From Paratinospora sagittata (taxonomy: Eukaryota > Streptophyta > Magnoliopsida > Ranunculales > Menispermaceae), in assembly GCA_035771175.1 (NCBI GenBank), contig CM069606.1, positions 29,221,816 to 29,285,815 of the forward strand: 64,000 nt of DNA, read 5' to 3'. Under the pieces are notes generated by a model. It saw only the letters and a program-made list of their open reading frames with translations. It was not told where the DNA came from and made no database searches. The position numbers and the translations under genes are program-made. This document shows, piece after piece, positions 1 to 11,398 of the stretch; position 1 is the first letter of the stretch; every line of letters starts with the position of its first letter.

Positions 1-246
1 GGTCTACCCTCCACCTATGGGACAATCGACCATCAACCATCGATGGGACAATCGATGAACCCATTCGAACAGTTAAATGTGATCATATCCAGTATTGCTG
101 AGATAAAAAACAATCAAAATGATATGTTAACACGTATGCAAAACTTCGAAGAACAACGAGCAAATTCTCAACCTTCTTGTACCAGTCCTTTTGTACCTAG
201 CAGGAGGTCTAGGAGGAGCGGTAGTAGGCAGGAAAATCAAGATTGA
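1..246 (+). CDS. C-terminal end of an unrecognised ORF, open to the window edge
   Basis: The frame is open from base 1 to a stop at 244-246, so the true start lies outside the window; the ATG at 43 is only the first internal one kept by a simple ORF call. The visible tail has a short helical, Glu/Lys/Asn-rich stretch (EIKNNQNDMLTRMQNFEEQ) and then a basic Ser/Arg tail (SRRSRRSGSRQE). I do not recognise the family. It is followed by AT-rich, UTR-like sequence. Its position, left of a satellite array and a MULE transposase, suggests a transposon-encoded protein, but that is inference. Confidence 0.35.
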   Translation, partial: GLPSTYGTIDHQPSMGQSMNPFEQLNVIISSIAEIKNNQNDMLTRMQNFEEQRANSQPSCTSPFVPSRRSRRSGSRQENQD

Positions 247-339
247 TTATTGGCATTGTAAACTTTTCTTTTATATGAATGAAAATATGTTTTGTTTAAG
301 ACTATCTTTGGTGGGTCGACTTACAACCATTCTTTCTTT

Positions 340-645
340 TGTATCACTAACTTTGGAGCGGTATGGGACACAACAAAATTGGAGGATACTAAATAAAATG
401 TGTAAGTAAGAAAACCCATGACCTTGTGTGAAAAGAAACATTTGGAGAAAGTTGCATTACTAACATTATCACTAAGTTTACACGGTATGGAACGAGTAAA
501 CTTGGAAGATACTATTGGTGAACTACTATTCAGTCGATGTTTTTAGAGACTGTGTTCATACAACTTAACTTGGTTAACACCCTTATTACCAAAGTCATGA
601 GGTATGGGACGCACGAACTTGGATAATAATCGAAAAGACTAAGAG
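340..645 (+). repeat. Degenerate tandem repeat, about 120 bp, roughly three copies
   Basis: Related blocks around GGTATGGGAC followed by an AACTTGGA-like segment recur at about 360, 485 and 602, giving spacings near 124 and 117 bp. The copies are strongly diverged. The rest of 247-770 shows no coding potential that I can support. Confidence 0.45.
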
Positions 646-769
646 TAAGAGTTTGAATACATAAGATTGTGATAGAACGTTAGATCAAGATATTTACCGA
701 GGTAAATCTTAGAATTCTTATGACTCGTATGGATTTTCAATGAAATGTATATGTATGTTCACAAAATGA

Positions 770-2405
770 CTTAGAAAACGCATTCGAGGCAACCACCGCC
801 AATTAACGTGGTTTTTTCTCTGCTCGCCACTTAGAGCGAGTCCCAATATCCTCCTAGGGACTCTCGAAACCGACATAACCCTAATCCTATGCCCTGGTTA
901 ATGTTTGACCCCCAACCGAAAGTTTTAGTTTAAATGAACTAAAATAACTTAGAAAACGCGTTTGAGGCAACTGCGGCCAATCCACGTGATTTTTTTTTCC
1001 TGCTACCTAGAGTGAGCCCCAATATCCTCCCAGGTACTCCCGAAACTAATGGAACCCAAGTCCCATGCCCCGGTGAATTTTTGACCCCCTAATCGGAAGT
1101 TTTAGTTTAAATGAACAAAAATGACTTAGAAAACGCGTTTAAGGCAACCATGGCCAATCCACGTGGTTTTTATTCTGCCCGCCACTTGGAGTGAGTTCCA
1201 ATATCTTCTCAAGAACTTATGGAACCGACGGAACCGAAATCCCATGCCCTGGTGAGTTTTTTGACCCCTCAACCGGACGTCTTAGTTTAATTGAACTAAA
1301 AAGACTTAAAAAACGTGTTTGATGCAACCGGGGCCAATCACCCAGGTTTTTTTTTTCGACCAACACTTGGAGCAAGTCCTATTTCCTCTCAGGGACTGCC
1401 GGAACAGACGAAACCCAAACCCATGCTCTGCTGAGTTTTTGACCCCCCAACCGGAAGTTTTAGTTAAAATGAATTAAAATGACTTATAAAACACGTTTGA
1501 GGCAACCACGGCCAATCCATGTGGTTTTTTCTCTGCCCTCGACTTGGAGCGAGTCCCAATATCCTTCCAGGGACTCCTGGAACTGGCGGAATCCAAATAC
1601 TATGCCCTGATGAATTTTTGACCCCTAACCGGAAGTTTTCGTTTAAATGAACTAAAATAACTTCAAAAACGTGTTCGAGACAACCGTCACCAATCCACAT
1701 GGTTTTTTCTCTGCCCGCCACTTGGATCGAGTCCTAATATCCTTTAAGGGACTCCCGGAACCTACAGAACCCAAATCCTATGCTTTGGTGAACTTTTGAC
1801 CCCCCAACCAGAAGTTTTAGTTTAATTGAACTAAAATGACTTAGAAAACACATTTGATGCAACTGGGGCCAATCACCCGAGTTTTTTTCTCGACCAACAC
1901 TTGGAGCGCGTCCCAATATCTTCCCAGGGACTCCAGGAACTGACGAAACCCAAATCTCATTCCCCAGTGAATTTTTGACCCCTAAACCGGAAGTTTTAGT
2001 TTAAATGAACTAAAATGACTTAGAAAACGCGTTTGTGGAAACTGCCGCCAATCCACGTGGTTTTTTTTTTTCCGACCAACACTTGGAGCGAGTCCAATAT
2101 CCTCCCAGGAACGCCTAGAACCGACAGAACCCAAGTCCCATGCCCTGATGAATTTTTTACCCCCCAATCGAAAGTTTTAGTCTAAGTAAAATAAAATGAC
2201 TTAGAGAACGCGTTAGATGCAATTGGGACAAATCACCGAGCTTTTTTCCCGACCAACATTTGGAGCGAGTCTTAACATCCTCCGAGGGACTCTAGGAACA
2301 GACGAAACCCAAATCTCATTCCCCGGTTAATTTTTGATCCCCAACCGAAAGTTTTAGTTTAAATGAACTAAAATGACTTAGAAAACGCGTTTGAGGCAAC
2401 CGCGG
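770..2405 (+). repeat. Satellite array A: ~180-bp monomer, nine copies plus a partial
   Basis: The phrase ACTTAGAAAACGCGTTTGAGGC and its variants recurs near 770, 947, 1121, 1310, 1490, 1668, 1848, 2025, 2207 and 2384, a period of 177-189 bp. Each unit runs through CCACGTGGTTTTTT, CCACTTGGAGCGAGTCC, TCCTCCCAGGGACTC, GGTGAATTTTTGACCCCC and AGTTTTAGTTTAAATGAA. Copies are well diverged from one another. The same ordered blocks occur in array B at 52,840-54,990, so both belong to one satellite family. Short ORFs within the array are repeat artefacts. Confidence 0.93.
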
Positions 2406-2547
2406 CAAGCAAAGGCAAGAAACCCAAATGTACCAAATTGTTCGACTTGTCCAAGAATAAGCAACCCCCAATTAGGTGCAAAATGTACGCTCGTGAGTAC
2501 CAAACAATTTGGATCTTTGTCACATCCTCAAGTAACGGTGGCACTCT

Positions 2548-2823
2548 CTATATAAGTGTTGATAGATAAAGTCTACCCGCATGTTTATCTTTTCCAACTG
2601 GGGTAAATCTGAGCAACTCAGAACATGGTGCATTGTAGTCAAGGCCAATCGATTCAGTAACGGGGAGACCATCAACAGGCATACTTAATTGAATTTCCAC
2701 GTCCTGAAGGGTGATAGTCGCCTCACCCACCGCCAAATGGAAGGTATGGGTCTGCTGTTGCCATCGCTCAATCAATGATGTTATCAAGTGCCAATCCAAC
2801 TGGATAAATCCAACACGTGCCAC
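2548..2823 (-). pseudogene. Plant mobile domain (PMD, aminotransferase-like) fragment
   Basis: The 91-codon reading frame contains the recognisable core of the plant mobile domain: HTFHLAVGEATITLQDVEIQ followed by LSMPVDGLPV, where active relatives usually read HTFHLPxGEMTITLxDV and GLPVDG. The domain is normally several hundred residues; only the N-terminal part is open here, so it is truncated or split by stops. PMDs occur in plant proteins such as MAIN/MAIL1 and inside MULE and Gypsy elements. It lies about 0.5 kb downstream of the MULE transposase on the same strand, consistent with a second MULE gene or a C-terminal fusion partner. Confidence 0.75.
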
Positions 2824-3346
2824 TTTGTAAAATCCTGCTATTTGTAATTAAATTCAAAATGAAATGCATTTGAGATAATAAAAGATGCACATCTCCATAT
2901 GCACACACTGTCTATAAATCAAGAAGTACATACGTTTGATTTTAGAACAAAAGTATCAAGAAGTGTCATATTACATCACCAAAGTTACATCATTAGCAAA
3001 ATCTATAAAACATGAAGATTATGCCGCCAATAGAGGGCCCTGACTCCATCTAACTTCGACACATTAAACATTATGGACTAAATGAGATACCAAAAATTAC
3101 GAATGTATGCATTAAGATAGATTTTTTATTCAAACAACACCAAAAATTATATAATTAAATGCAAAATAAAATTTATTTGAGATAATATAAGATGCACATC
3201 TCCATATGCACACACTGTCATATATAAATAAAAAAGTACAAAAGTTTGATTTCAGATAAAAAGTATCAAGAAGTGTCATATTACATCACCAAAGCTACAT
3301 CATTATCAAAATCTAAAAAACATGAATATTATGCCGCCAATAAATT

Positions 3347-3855
3347 TTAGGTGACCCTTCCACGACGAGCAAGACAACGATGCCGATTGTGACCATCATG
3401 TCCACAATGCCCACATCAAATCCTGGAGGACGGTTCACTTATATCCATCTCATTTGTTATGTGTGATGTCCTCGGCCAACCGAAGCTACGAACAAAATTA
3501 GAATTAGGGATCATTTTAAACTTGATCGTACACAGCGGCCAATATGATTCTTGTGGAATTGAATGAAACTGTGGCTCATAACACTTGAGGTACCTATCGA
3601 GGCGATACCAATCTTCAATGTACACATCACAATTGATGGCAGCATAATGATACACTGCCTGTACGTGGGAATATGGGATTCCATAGCATTGCCATTTTTC
3701 ACAAATACAAAACAATCATTTAGATTGACAACCTGTTTGTTTCCTCCTTTGTTCAAACACGCACTTTGTATCCTAGTAACAACCTTGAACGTCTCGGCCT
3801 GTCGATCAATCAATGTAACTGTGTGGCCCCTTACCTTAGTTGCCCATTTGGTCAT
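3347..3855 (-). pseudogene. MULE transposase, C-terminal part with SWIM and zinc-knuckle motifs
   Basis: Two minus-strand frames cover this part, so a frameshift lies between them. The upstream frame (3,511-3,855) begins with the segment following the catalytic domain. The other (3,416-3,715) holds the SWIM-type motif CICEKWQCYGIPYSHV. The family pattern is CxC, then CxH; here the third cysteine position reads Tyr (IPYSH instead of IPCSH), so a zinc ligand is lost. After an in-frame TGA at 3,416-3,418 the same frame goes on with a CCHC knuckle, CGHCGHDGHNRHRC, and reaches a stop at 3,347-3,349, probably the ancestral C-terminus. Confidence 0.8.
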
Positions 3856-5021
3856 CTTCTCAACAGCGTAGATGGTATAACATTGCCCTTGACGAATTGC
3901 ATTTTTTATTTGTTCTCGTCTAACATTAAACTATGCAACTGTTCTCTAGAACGTCAACTGCACTGGTGCTGTGATCGGGTACATTCGGGCCCCTTTTAAA
4001 ACACCATTAAAGCTTTCTATGGAGAAAAAAAGAAGAAAAACTCATAGCAAGCATAAAAAGATCAACACACACATATATATAAAATCATGCATATTGAAAG
4101 AATCATAAATGATGAAATGAAAAAATAATAAGACACACTAACCAACTACATTGGAAGTCATCAAACCATACCGCACTCCACTATCGTATGCCATTGTTCA
4201 CAACTTTTTGTCAATTACATTGAGCCACCTTGTACAACCTTCTTATTTATGTTCAAGTTTTTCCATTACTGCCTCAAATTTTCGTGGTTGGTGTTGTGAC
4301 CCCGCTTTCTTAGCCAAATCTCTCAACTCATGGTTGTGGACTTTATCATTGAAATTACTGCCTACATGACGCAAACAATATCTATGATATGTATTGAGCT
4401 ATGTCCAACCATTCTCAGGGGTCTCTAACGGCTGCCAAAATACCTGCATGGCGATCACTGATTAGGAAAATGCTAACTCTATTCGTCACTTGATATCGCA
4501 GGACTTTGAAGAACCACACCCAAATTATCTGTGTTTTCTTCCTCAACGATGGCAAGTGCAAGATGAAATATATGACTGGCTGCATCAATACCCATGGCAA
4601 TGGGCATCTTACTATGGTATTTTCCATATAAGTGCGTACCATCAATTTGTATTACGGGCCTACAATGCATGAAGCCCTCGATCGAAGCACCAAAGGCCCA
4701 AAAACAATGGTAAAAAACCATTGCACCAGGATATTTTGGATCTTCCAGGTAGTGCATAACTCCCGCAATAGTGCCGAGAATGGTTGCATTCAATGCATCT
4801 ATCCACTTAGGAAGCACGTTGTATGATCCCTCCCAATCACCAAAAATCTTCTCCATCACCTTCCTTTTTGTACACCACACTTTCCTATAATGCTCATCGT
4901 ATTTGTATTTGTCTTTAATCATTTCATGAAGTGCCCCCACTGAAATTGAAGGATCTCGTCTTACAATTTTAAAAGCCTCATGAAATATCAATGATGAATC
5001 CAATTGTCTGTGGTCCTCTTA
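3856..5021 (-). pseudogene. MULE transposase, catalytic (DDE-type) region, broken
   Basis: The frame 4,479-5,003 contains the MULE transposase core with IQIDGTHLYGKY (first catalytic Asp). A frameshift near 4,500 moves the reading to 4,415-4,645, which has FLISDRHAGILAAV (second Asp). Further on, a frame with another stop gives HRYCLRHVGSNF and then, across an apparent intron (about 4,020-4,140, splice-like ends), SFNGVLKGARMYPITA, the segment that carries the usual third acidic residue region. The piece joins the N-terminal ORF in the same frame after a single TAA at 5,019-5,021, so that stop is a nonsense change rather than a gene boundary. Several stops and shifts make it non-functional. 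Confidence 0.85.
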
Positions 5022-6158
5022 CCTTCGAGGAAAGACACATGTGTGGGTTCCCTCGTACTTTGTGATCTCAAACATCCCTGTCCTCTTACGCTTTGCGGCC
5101 CTCAACCTCCACTGACAACCGTCTTTCCACTTTTTGCATTTAACTGACCATACATTGGGTTCTGAATCGACAACAACATATTCACGTTGTTGTGCTATGC
5201 AACATCGCTTCACAGTATGTTGTAAATATTCTTTGTTGGGAAATGTGAGTCCTTTGCAAAAATCATGTGACTCATTCCAACCCATAGATATGTTTTCATG
5301 ATCATCTGACATTGGTGTCATGGCTTGATTTTCAAGTTTCATGAAACTTGGTGATGGAGCCTCATAGCTTGTCGTGGTAGGTTGAGGTGTACCCCCTACA
5401 CCATGCAACTGAGTGTCATGTGTCTCATTATCCTCCATGCTCAACCCATTGTTTTCCTCTTGTAATGGAGTTGCATACAAAGAACCATCATTTTGTATTA
5501 CCGTCAAGAGTGTATTACTCAAATCAATGGGATTAGATGTCTCTTGTCCTCCATCACTGTCACTGTCTTCATCACTATCTTCATTGATTTGTTCACGATC
5601 ATTATCAAAATTGAAATCATCATCAGATAAACGTGCCACAGATGGACAAGTATCATCAACTTCAGGTCTCGTGCTCACATTTAGAACTTTAATGGGTGAC
5701 ATTGTACTGGGACCAATGTTCTCCAATGATCTTCGTGCACTAGGGCCACCTACATCTGCATAGCTCGGGGAACTCCTCACATTAGGTTGAGTTACAATCC
5801 CATCGACAACATCAACGTATAACTCCATATTATTTGGAGGTGGGATCTCTTGCACGATGACAAATATGTCCCTTAACTCTTGCTCATTTCTAATCGGAAC
5901 AACCGTAAAATTAAAATTCCCAACCCCAAAAAACAACGAACATCTATAGATTATCTTTAGTCTTGAACCCCAGGAAATTTGTAGTACATTTCGAATAACC
6001 CCTTCAAATTCTTCAAAAGTAATGCCTAATCGAACTCTTAAAATGCTAATACGCGGACTATCATATGTACACCTCGAAGGTTGGGTAACATTTGGCCATT
6101 TGTGTAGCATACTACTGAAACGAATATGTCTGCCATCTAGAATGACATACACAATCAT
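5022..6158 (-). pseudogene. MULE transposase, N-terminal part with PB1-like and MuDR DNA-binding domains
   Basis: This 379-codon frame starts at 6,158 with MIVYVILDGRHIRFSS. Residues 1 to about 105 look like the PB1-like N-terminal module of plant MULE transposases; a long acidic Ser/Asp-rich linker follows (DSDEDSDSDGG near residue 200). Residues from about 300 hold the MuDR DNA-binding domain, with GLTFPNKEYLQHTVKRCCI and the zinc-ligand pattern CKKWKDGCQWRLRA ... THTC. The next frame continues it after one nonsense codon. Such proteins cut and join element ends in the nucleus. Start choice: first ATG, directly before the PB1-like module. Confidence 0.85.
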
Positions 6159-8690
6159 AACAACTATTTCAATGATCAGATCAATATTATAACTTATATT
6201 AGTTCAAAAAATGAGTAACCTACAAAAAATTCTCGTGGGGAGCAATACCTCATTTCAAAACAAACCCATAAAAAATGCAAATAAATTCAAAGAAGAAACC
6301 AACAAACCCGAAGATAAAATAAATACCTTTAAAGAAAAATTTTTATCTGGCAAACACAAAACCATAAGAAGAAAAATCTCCCAAATTTTATTAAGGCAAA
6401 TCATAGAAACACATATGATTCAAAATGACTTACAAAAAAAAAAACACAAAAATAACAAACATAAGGTTTACTTCATTGTTACTTTTGGAGGAAAAAAATG
6501 TAAAAAAACTTAAAAGATAAATATAATAATAGAACTTATTGAGGTTGAGAGACTTGAGTGAGATAAGAATAAGTTGGGTATTTCTTGCCTACTTAAGAAT
6601 CAAGCCCTGTTAAAAACAACAGCCATTACCAATCACTGTGGTGCTTACAAAAGGAAAAAAAAAAAACATGCATCGTATCATGCTTTTTCCACGTTGAGAC
6701 ATTTAATTTTTATTTATTTATTTATCACAACTACTAATTCATTCGAGTGCAACACACGTGCACGCTTACTAGTTATTTTAACCAAAAACATGTGTTACAA
6801 AATTTTAGTTATAAAGTTCTTTACATTACAAGAAAAACCCCCTTTATAGCATTACACCATAGCATTATTGTAAAATTCTTTATTTCTAAAAATAAAGTAG
6901 AGAAATCTTCTATGTTTTCACTATTTTAATTGTTTAGTTCTTTTAATTATTTGGTTTGGAAAGTTGAAATATATTCAAAAATTTTGGATATGGAGTGAAA
7001 GGTTTGAAATATATTCTATCTGCGAGAAGCCCTTTCTTCAAGAACTTGTTTTTTATTTTTAAAGGTTCTAGGGTGGTTGGGAGAAGCTCGAGTTGAAGGA
7101 TTTCGATGTAAGGTTCAATTTGTTAGTTGTGGTTTTGGTGTATTAATATAATGGAAGTGAAGCCATTTCTTAGAGATTTTTGTGTCTGTGTTGATAAAGA
7201 TTGCTCCCATGTTGGTAAGTTTTATGGTGTAAGCGCTCTATGGTTCTTTCACCTTTCAAATTTCTGAACTGGTTGCTCTTTATCAAGTAAAGATGGGATT
7301 TTTAATTTTGTTAGAACTTTTAATTGCATGTTTTCTAATTTCAAAATTCCTCTTTTTAATGAGATTGTAGTAATGATTAGAAGCATCTTGACGAAACTAC
7401 TTTTTGAGAATGACCAAACCTTCTACTCAATTCAAGAGTGATGAGTAGAAAAGTAAGTACTAGTTCTTTCCATATTATAGCACTTTTGAACACAAAAGAA
7501 AAATGATGAGAATTTTATTATTAAACATTCTGATTGCTTGATAGAAATTTGGAAGTCTTTAATTTTTTAGCGTTATAGATTTGACATTCGACATAATTGC
7601 ACTAAAATAATTTACTCAATGCATCAACAGAAAATCGCACTTTCTTGGGAAACTTGAACATTCTTGCAAGTTTCTTATGAGGAGGTAAAAATTGATCATT
7701 CATGTGATTTAAACTTGAACATTCAAGATCAAAAATTTATCTCTTGAGTTGTGAGTTTATTGCTTGTTGAGATTTAGTCTAAAAGGTCACAAGTTACCCA
7801 CCCTAGTTGGAGGTTTCCTAGGCTATTCTTGGGAAACTTTGTTGGGAAACTTGAACATTCTTGTAGGTTTAGGTTTCCTAGGTTATTCTTCCGATCATTG
7901 CTTGATGACATTGCACACGCCTCTAAATCAAACAAAATACGAATAATAATCAATCGAACGAAAACTCAACCTTACGCCTCTAATCTCTACGTCCTCTATA
8001 AGAATTTCTCAAACTTCAACTTAGATTATTCCTTTTTTTAAAAAAAAAAAATCTAGCAAATTTCTCATCTAGAGTATATATAAACATGTGGGAAATAAAA
8101 AAATTTAAAAAAGAAAAAAAATCTAGAAGAGGAAATTTTATTCCTAAACTAAAAATAGAATTCAGTAATCAAACATCCAATAAGTAACAAAAAAAAACTC
8201 TAGATAGAAATTTTATTTCTAAACTATTTTAAATAGAATTCAGTAATTCGTGTAGAGGACATTCATTTGTTAATCACACTTTCCTACCACCATTAAAATT
8301 TTTTATATGCTTTACTATCTATAAAGTACCATATGATTACTATAGGTAATTTTTTTTTCTAATGTGCTTTCTCTTCTTAGTCAAGCCCTTAATCTTTTGA
8401 TGCCAAGAATTCCGAAGATGGTTTCTTGAGTGTATTTGGTAGACAATATTCATCAAAAAAAGAATTAGAATTAGTGTTGGCAAAGGAAAATGCATATGCA
8501 AATGAATGGAAGAAACCATAGCTTGCTCATTTTATGATCCTAAGGTCACACAACAACACAAAAAATAACCTAGGTAATTTGATAATGGAAGAAACCACAA
8601 TTCAGCTATAAAATCACTCAAAACTTCTAATAATTAATAAAAACACTAAAAATAATACTAACCAAATAAATGATCAGCGTTAAAGGTTTC
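6159..8690. other. AT-rich stretch without a supported gene (MULE3 5' side)
   Basis: Between the transposase start and the GA-rich tract I see mainly AT-rich sequence with homopolymer runs. A local duplication of a TTTCCTAGG-TATTCTT-containing segment lies at 7,803-7,895. At about 7,151-7,440 a short run reads like a former exon but has stops and no recognised family. No complete gene is supported. Confidence 0.4.
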
Positions 8691-9060
8691 GAGTAGTCGA
8701 AGAAAGTAAAAGAGAGCAGTCCGTTGCAGAGAAGAGATCAATGGAAAGGGAGAATAGTTGATGGAGAGTGAGAAGATCGACCATCGAGAGAAATACAGAA
8801 AGAGCAGCCAAAGGAGAAAGAAATAAAAGTAAGATAGGAGAGAAATGCTGGAGCGGAAGACATCCGCCAGAGAACAGGAAAAGAGGCTGGAGAGGAAGAG
8901 AAAATCGTAGGAGAGGAAGAGAAAACCACTGGAGAGGAAGAGAAGAGAAGAGAGACGTTAGAGAGGAAGAGCGAACGAAGAAAGAGAGAGAGAACGATAG
9001 ATGCGAACAACTTTCAGAGAGATCTCATTGGAAAAGTCGCCGAGAACAACGGTATCGCCA
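8690..9060 (+). repeat. GA-rich low-complexity tract with short GGAGAGGAAGAGAA repeats
   Basis: Purine-rich sequence contains a 14- to 18-bp phrase (GGAGAGGAAGAGAA) repeated at about 8,889-8,945. The 125-residue Arg/Glu-rich ORF on the plus strand and the Ser-rich one opposite are products of this composition. A purine-rich, coding-like block at the same distance inside the right end is also present in MULE2 (about 57,670-57,760). Confidence 0.6.
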
Positions 9061-9159
9061 GAAAAGTCGCCGAGAAAAAAATTGCGTTAGGGTTAGGGTT
9101 TTTTTTTTCTTTCCTAAATGGCGGTATGGTAACTGCGGTTATTAACCCTAGTAAATTAT

Positions 9160-9494
9160 TTTATTTTATTTTCAATGATGGTGTCTTTACATTCATTGAA
9201 AATGTTTTTTATTTTATTTTCGATGAAAAAGATGTCTTCAGTTTCAAAAAAAATATTTTATTTTCGATGAAAAGCTTCTTTTGTAAAGACACCTTTAATA
9301 CAATTTTTCTTTTGTACCAAAAGGCATCTTTACAAAAGACGCTTTTGACGTGGCAAAAAAAAAAACAAAAGAAATTTGATCAGCCTGTGTACGTGGAATT
9401 TTACTATTCAAAGTTGAATATATGGGTCATTACTTTTAAAATTTGGGTATTAGTAATATAGTTTTAATTAATTAAGATAATCAAGTTAAAAATC
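9160..9494 (+). mobile_element. Decayed right terminal repeat of MULE3
   Basis: CTTTTGTAAAGACACCTTT (9,278-9,296) and its inverted partner AAAGGCATCTTTACAAAAGACGC (9,319-9,341) resemble the AAGGCGTCTTTT / AAAAGACGCCTT palindromes in the ends of MULE1 and MULE2. TGACGTGGC follows, as in MULE2 (GGTGACGTGGCGC). The outer end, AATCAAGTTAAAAATCC, matches the MULE1 end. The next nine bases (ATGAAATTA) would be a target duplication, whose partner lies outside the window. Confidence 0.55.
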
Positions 9495-9503
9495 CATGAA
9501 ATT

Positions 9504-10458
9504 ACACCACCATAATTGTTGAAGATAGAGTTTGATGAGTTAGTCTTTGAACTTTTTCTTTGTCCTTCCTAAAAGCTTTTAAAGCCCTCCCCACACCGGT
9601 ACATCTCACATAAGTAATTTGATTTAAAAATATGATTTGACTAATTTTATTTAGATTTTTATATTAATTTTTTTTTACTGCTTTTCTAAATACCTAGACT
9701 TTCACTATTCCTTCAAGAACAAGGAATCTACCTTAGCTTCAATAAATCAATCTAATTCTCATGTATTTATTTATAAGCATGATAAACACTCCAAAACCAT
9801 TCAAATCTACCACTTATTATCTAAGAATCTCATAATCATAATAGATTTTGACTACTATTTCTTGGAGAACAAGAAATTTAATCCTAATTTCAACAATATG
9901 AAATTAATCGTGGAAAGTTAGGATTTATACCTTAAACTCGCTTGGATTGATGCTTGGAGCCTCACTCCCTCCTTGGAAAGACTCTTGAACCCCTTTGGAC
10001 AACCTCCAAATACCTCCAACTTCTTCCCCAGGTGTTCTCTTGTTTGGGCAAAAGTTGGAAATGGTTAAAATGTGAGAAATCACACCTATTCATAGACCTA
10101 GCACCCTGGAGCACGTTCCCGGGGGTCCAAAAGTGTCCCAAAATGTTTTCTCGGGTTCACAGGAGTGCACTCCGCCAGCTGGAGCTCACTTCCTCCTCAG
10201 TGGAGCTAGATCTTGGAGTGGGGAGAGCGCTCCTATTGGGCAGGAGTGTGTTTCTACACCTTCTCGGGTATTTTTCGTCCATTTTTTCTTTCGATTCATG
10301 TCCTTGACACTTTATGCATGGTATTTCTCATTTTAAATTGACTTTCCAAGGTTTATAACACCTTGTTTTAAGATTTTCAAGAGTCCAAGGTTTGGGTTCT
10401 TTAAAGAATCAAAGACATGTTCGATGGTTTAGCCTAAGTAAGTAGTAGGGGTGTCACA
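9504..10458 (-). mobile_element. Gypsy-like LTR, minus orientation, left boundary unclear
   Basis: Read on the minus strand the sequence starts at 10,458 with TGTGACACCCCTACTACTTA, a usual start for plant Gypsy LTRs. It carries a cluster of near-palindromic motifs (GGAGTGCACTCC, CAGCTGGAGC) at about 10,095-10,250, upstream of a weak TATA-like CTATGAATAG. I could not find the other end or a target duplication. The ORFs across it are open by chance. Confidence 0.5.
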
Positions 10459-10529
10459 AACCTAATCTATAATAAACAATAGAATTTAGTATGCCTTTTG
10501 CTTTTTGGCAAGAATATTGATCACTTTTA

Positions 10530-10531
10530 TG

Positions 10532-10566
<35 letters not shown>
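10530..10566. repeat. AT dinucleotide microsatellite
   Basis: An uninterrupted run of about 15 AT units, preceded by TGTAAATA. The surrounding 10,459-10,980 is AT-rich and has no supported gene. Confidence 0.95.
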
Positions 10567-10569
<3 letters not shown>

Positions 10570-10989
10570 GTATAGACTTTCCTATATAGAATACTTTCAT
10601 AGAGAAGCCTTTTTCACTAAAATCGCTCAAAATACCATCTATATTTTACATTCAAAAATTAATTTTTGTATTACTAATGTGGATTAATTTCGTTGATTAA
10701 GACACTTTTTTTTGGAAATTTTATCTAAAACATCTCATCAAAATCTTTATGGGTCCCACCCAATAATAGTTTTTTTTTTTTTTGAAAGGAATAATAGTTA
10801 ATCTAATAAGTGACACTAACCCACAACACCAATTTAACTACTCCCTCTTTAGTTTCTATCAGAACTACGCAACCACTTAATTATACATGTCGACATTTTA
10901 CACTTTTCCCTCATTTCTACCCAACCAACCTTGCAAATCGTTTCACATCTCTCTTCTGTTTCCTCATTCCTACATCCACAACCACTCAA

Positions 10990-11398
10990 ACGATCCCATA
11001 GTGAAAGAAGTAAAAAGATGGAGAACGAAGAGGTGGGGATTTGATAAAGAAATATTACCATTGGTGCGCGACTGTATTCTGTCGGTGTACAACGTGGATC
11101 CTTAGGGGAGGAATTATTTGGTTTTGACGTCCGAGGATAAGCTCAGATTCGTGGGCTTGATATCGATTGGGTTTGACGGTGAGTGAACATCATTTTTTTT
11201 TCTTTGCTTAATGTCACGATTACTCTTGTTATATCTTCTTTCACTCTTCTCCATTTCGTGGCAGAGGGCTCGTTTAGGATGGCGTGGCCGAAAGCTCAGC
11301 ACAAGAACAAGATATCCAAAGTTACTTTGCTTCCCAGTTCGTGGTTCAGTGGCTAGGGGAAAAGTTCTGCTGTTGAGGAAAAAAACGTATCTCTTTCC
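10990..11398 (+). pseudogene. Candidate exons interrupted by the Sirevirus element; continue at 21,607
   Basis: A possible first exon ends at GACG before GTGAGTG (about 11,178), and a pyrimidine-rich run leads to TGGCAG at about 11,264, a good splice acceptor; the following sequence is broken at 11,398 by the Sirevirus insertion. The same sequence resumes at 21,607 with more splice-like signals and an ORF. I do not recognise the product. Its place, antisense to Tat-type pol remains, suggests the extra antisense ORF found downstream of pol in Tat-lineage Gypsy elements; a host gene fragment is the alternative. Confidence 0.4.

Larger units (their letters stand above)
1..9494 (-). mobile_element. 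Decayed transposase-encoding Mutator-like element (MULE3), left end outside the window
   Basis: This interval holds, in order, a ~180-bp satellite array, a plant mobile domain fragment, a MuDR-type transposase on the minus strand, non-coding AT-rich sequence, a GA-rich tract and a decayed right terminal repeat at about 9,160-9,494. The outer 17 bases of that end (AATCAAGTTAAAAATCC, 9,478-9,494) align with the ends of MULE1 (AATCAAGCCAAAAACCC) and, more loosely, MULE2. Further in, TATGGGTCATTA at 9,421-9,432 matches the same subterminal position in MULE2 (AATGGGTCATTA). The left terminal repeat is not in the window. Grouping the pieces into one element is inference from order and from the parallel layout of MULE2. 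Confidence 0.5.

Noticed and set aside
1464..2167. ORFs with GLAPSVGR-type repeats in array A
   Set aside because: Same reason: frames through a tandem satellite.
9085..9100. TTAGGGTTAGGG as telomere-like repeat
   Set aside because: Two units only, and not the usual plant TTTAGGG; probably chance in a MULE end.
8738..9145. Arg/Glu-rich ORF of 125 codons and Ser-rich ORF opposite
   Set aside because: Produced by GA-rich low-complexity sequence; no domain.
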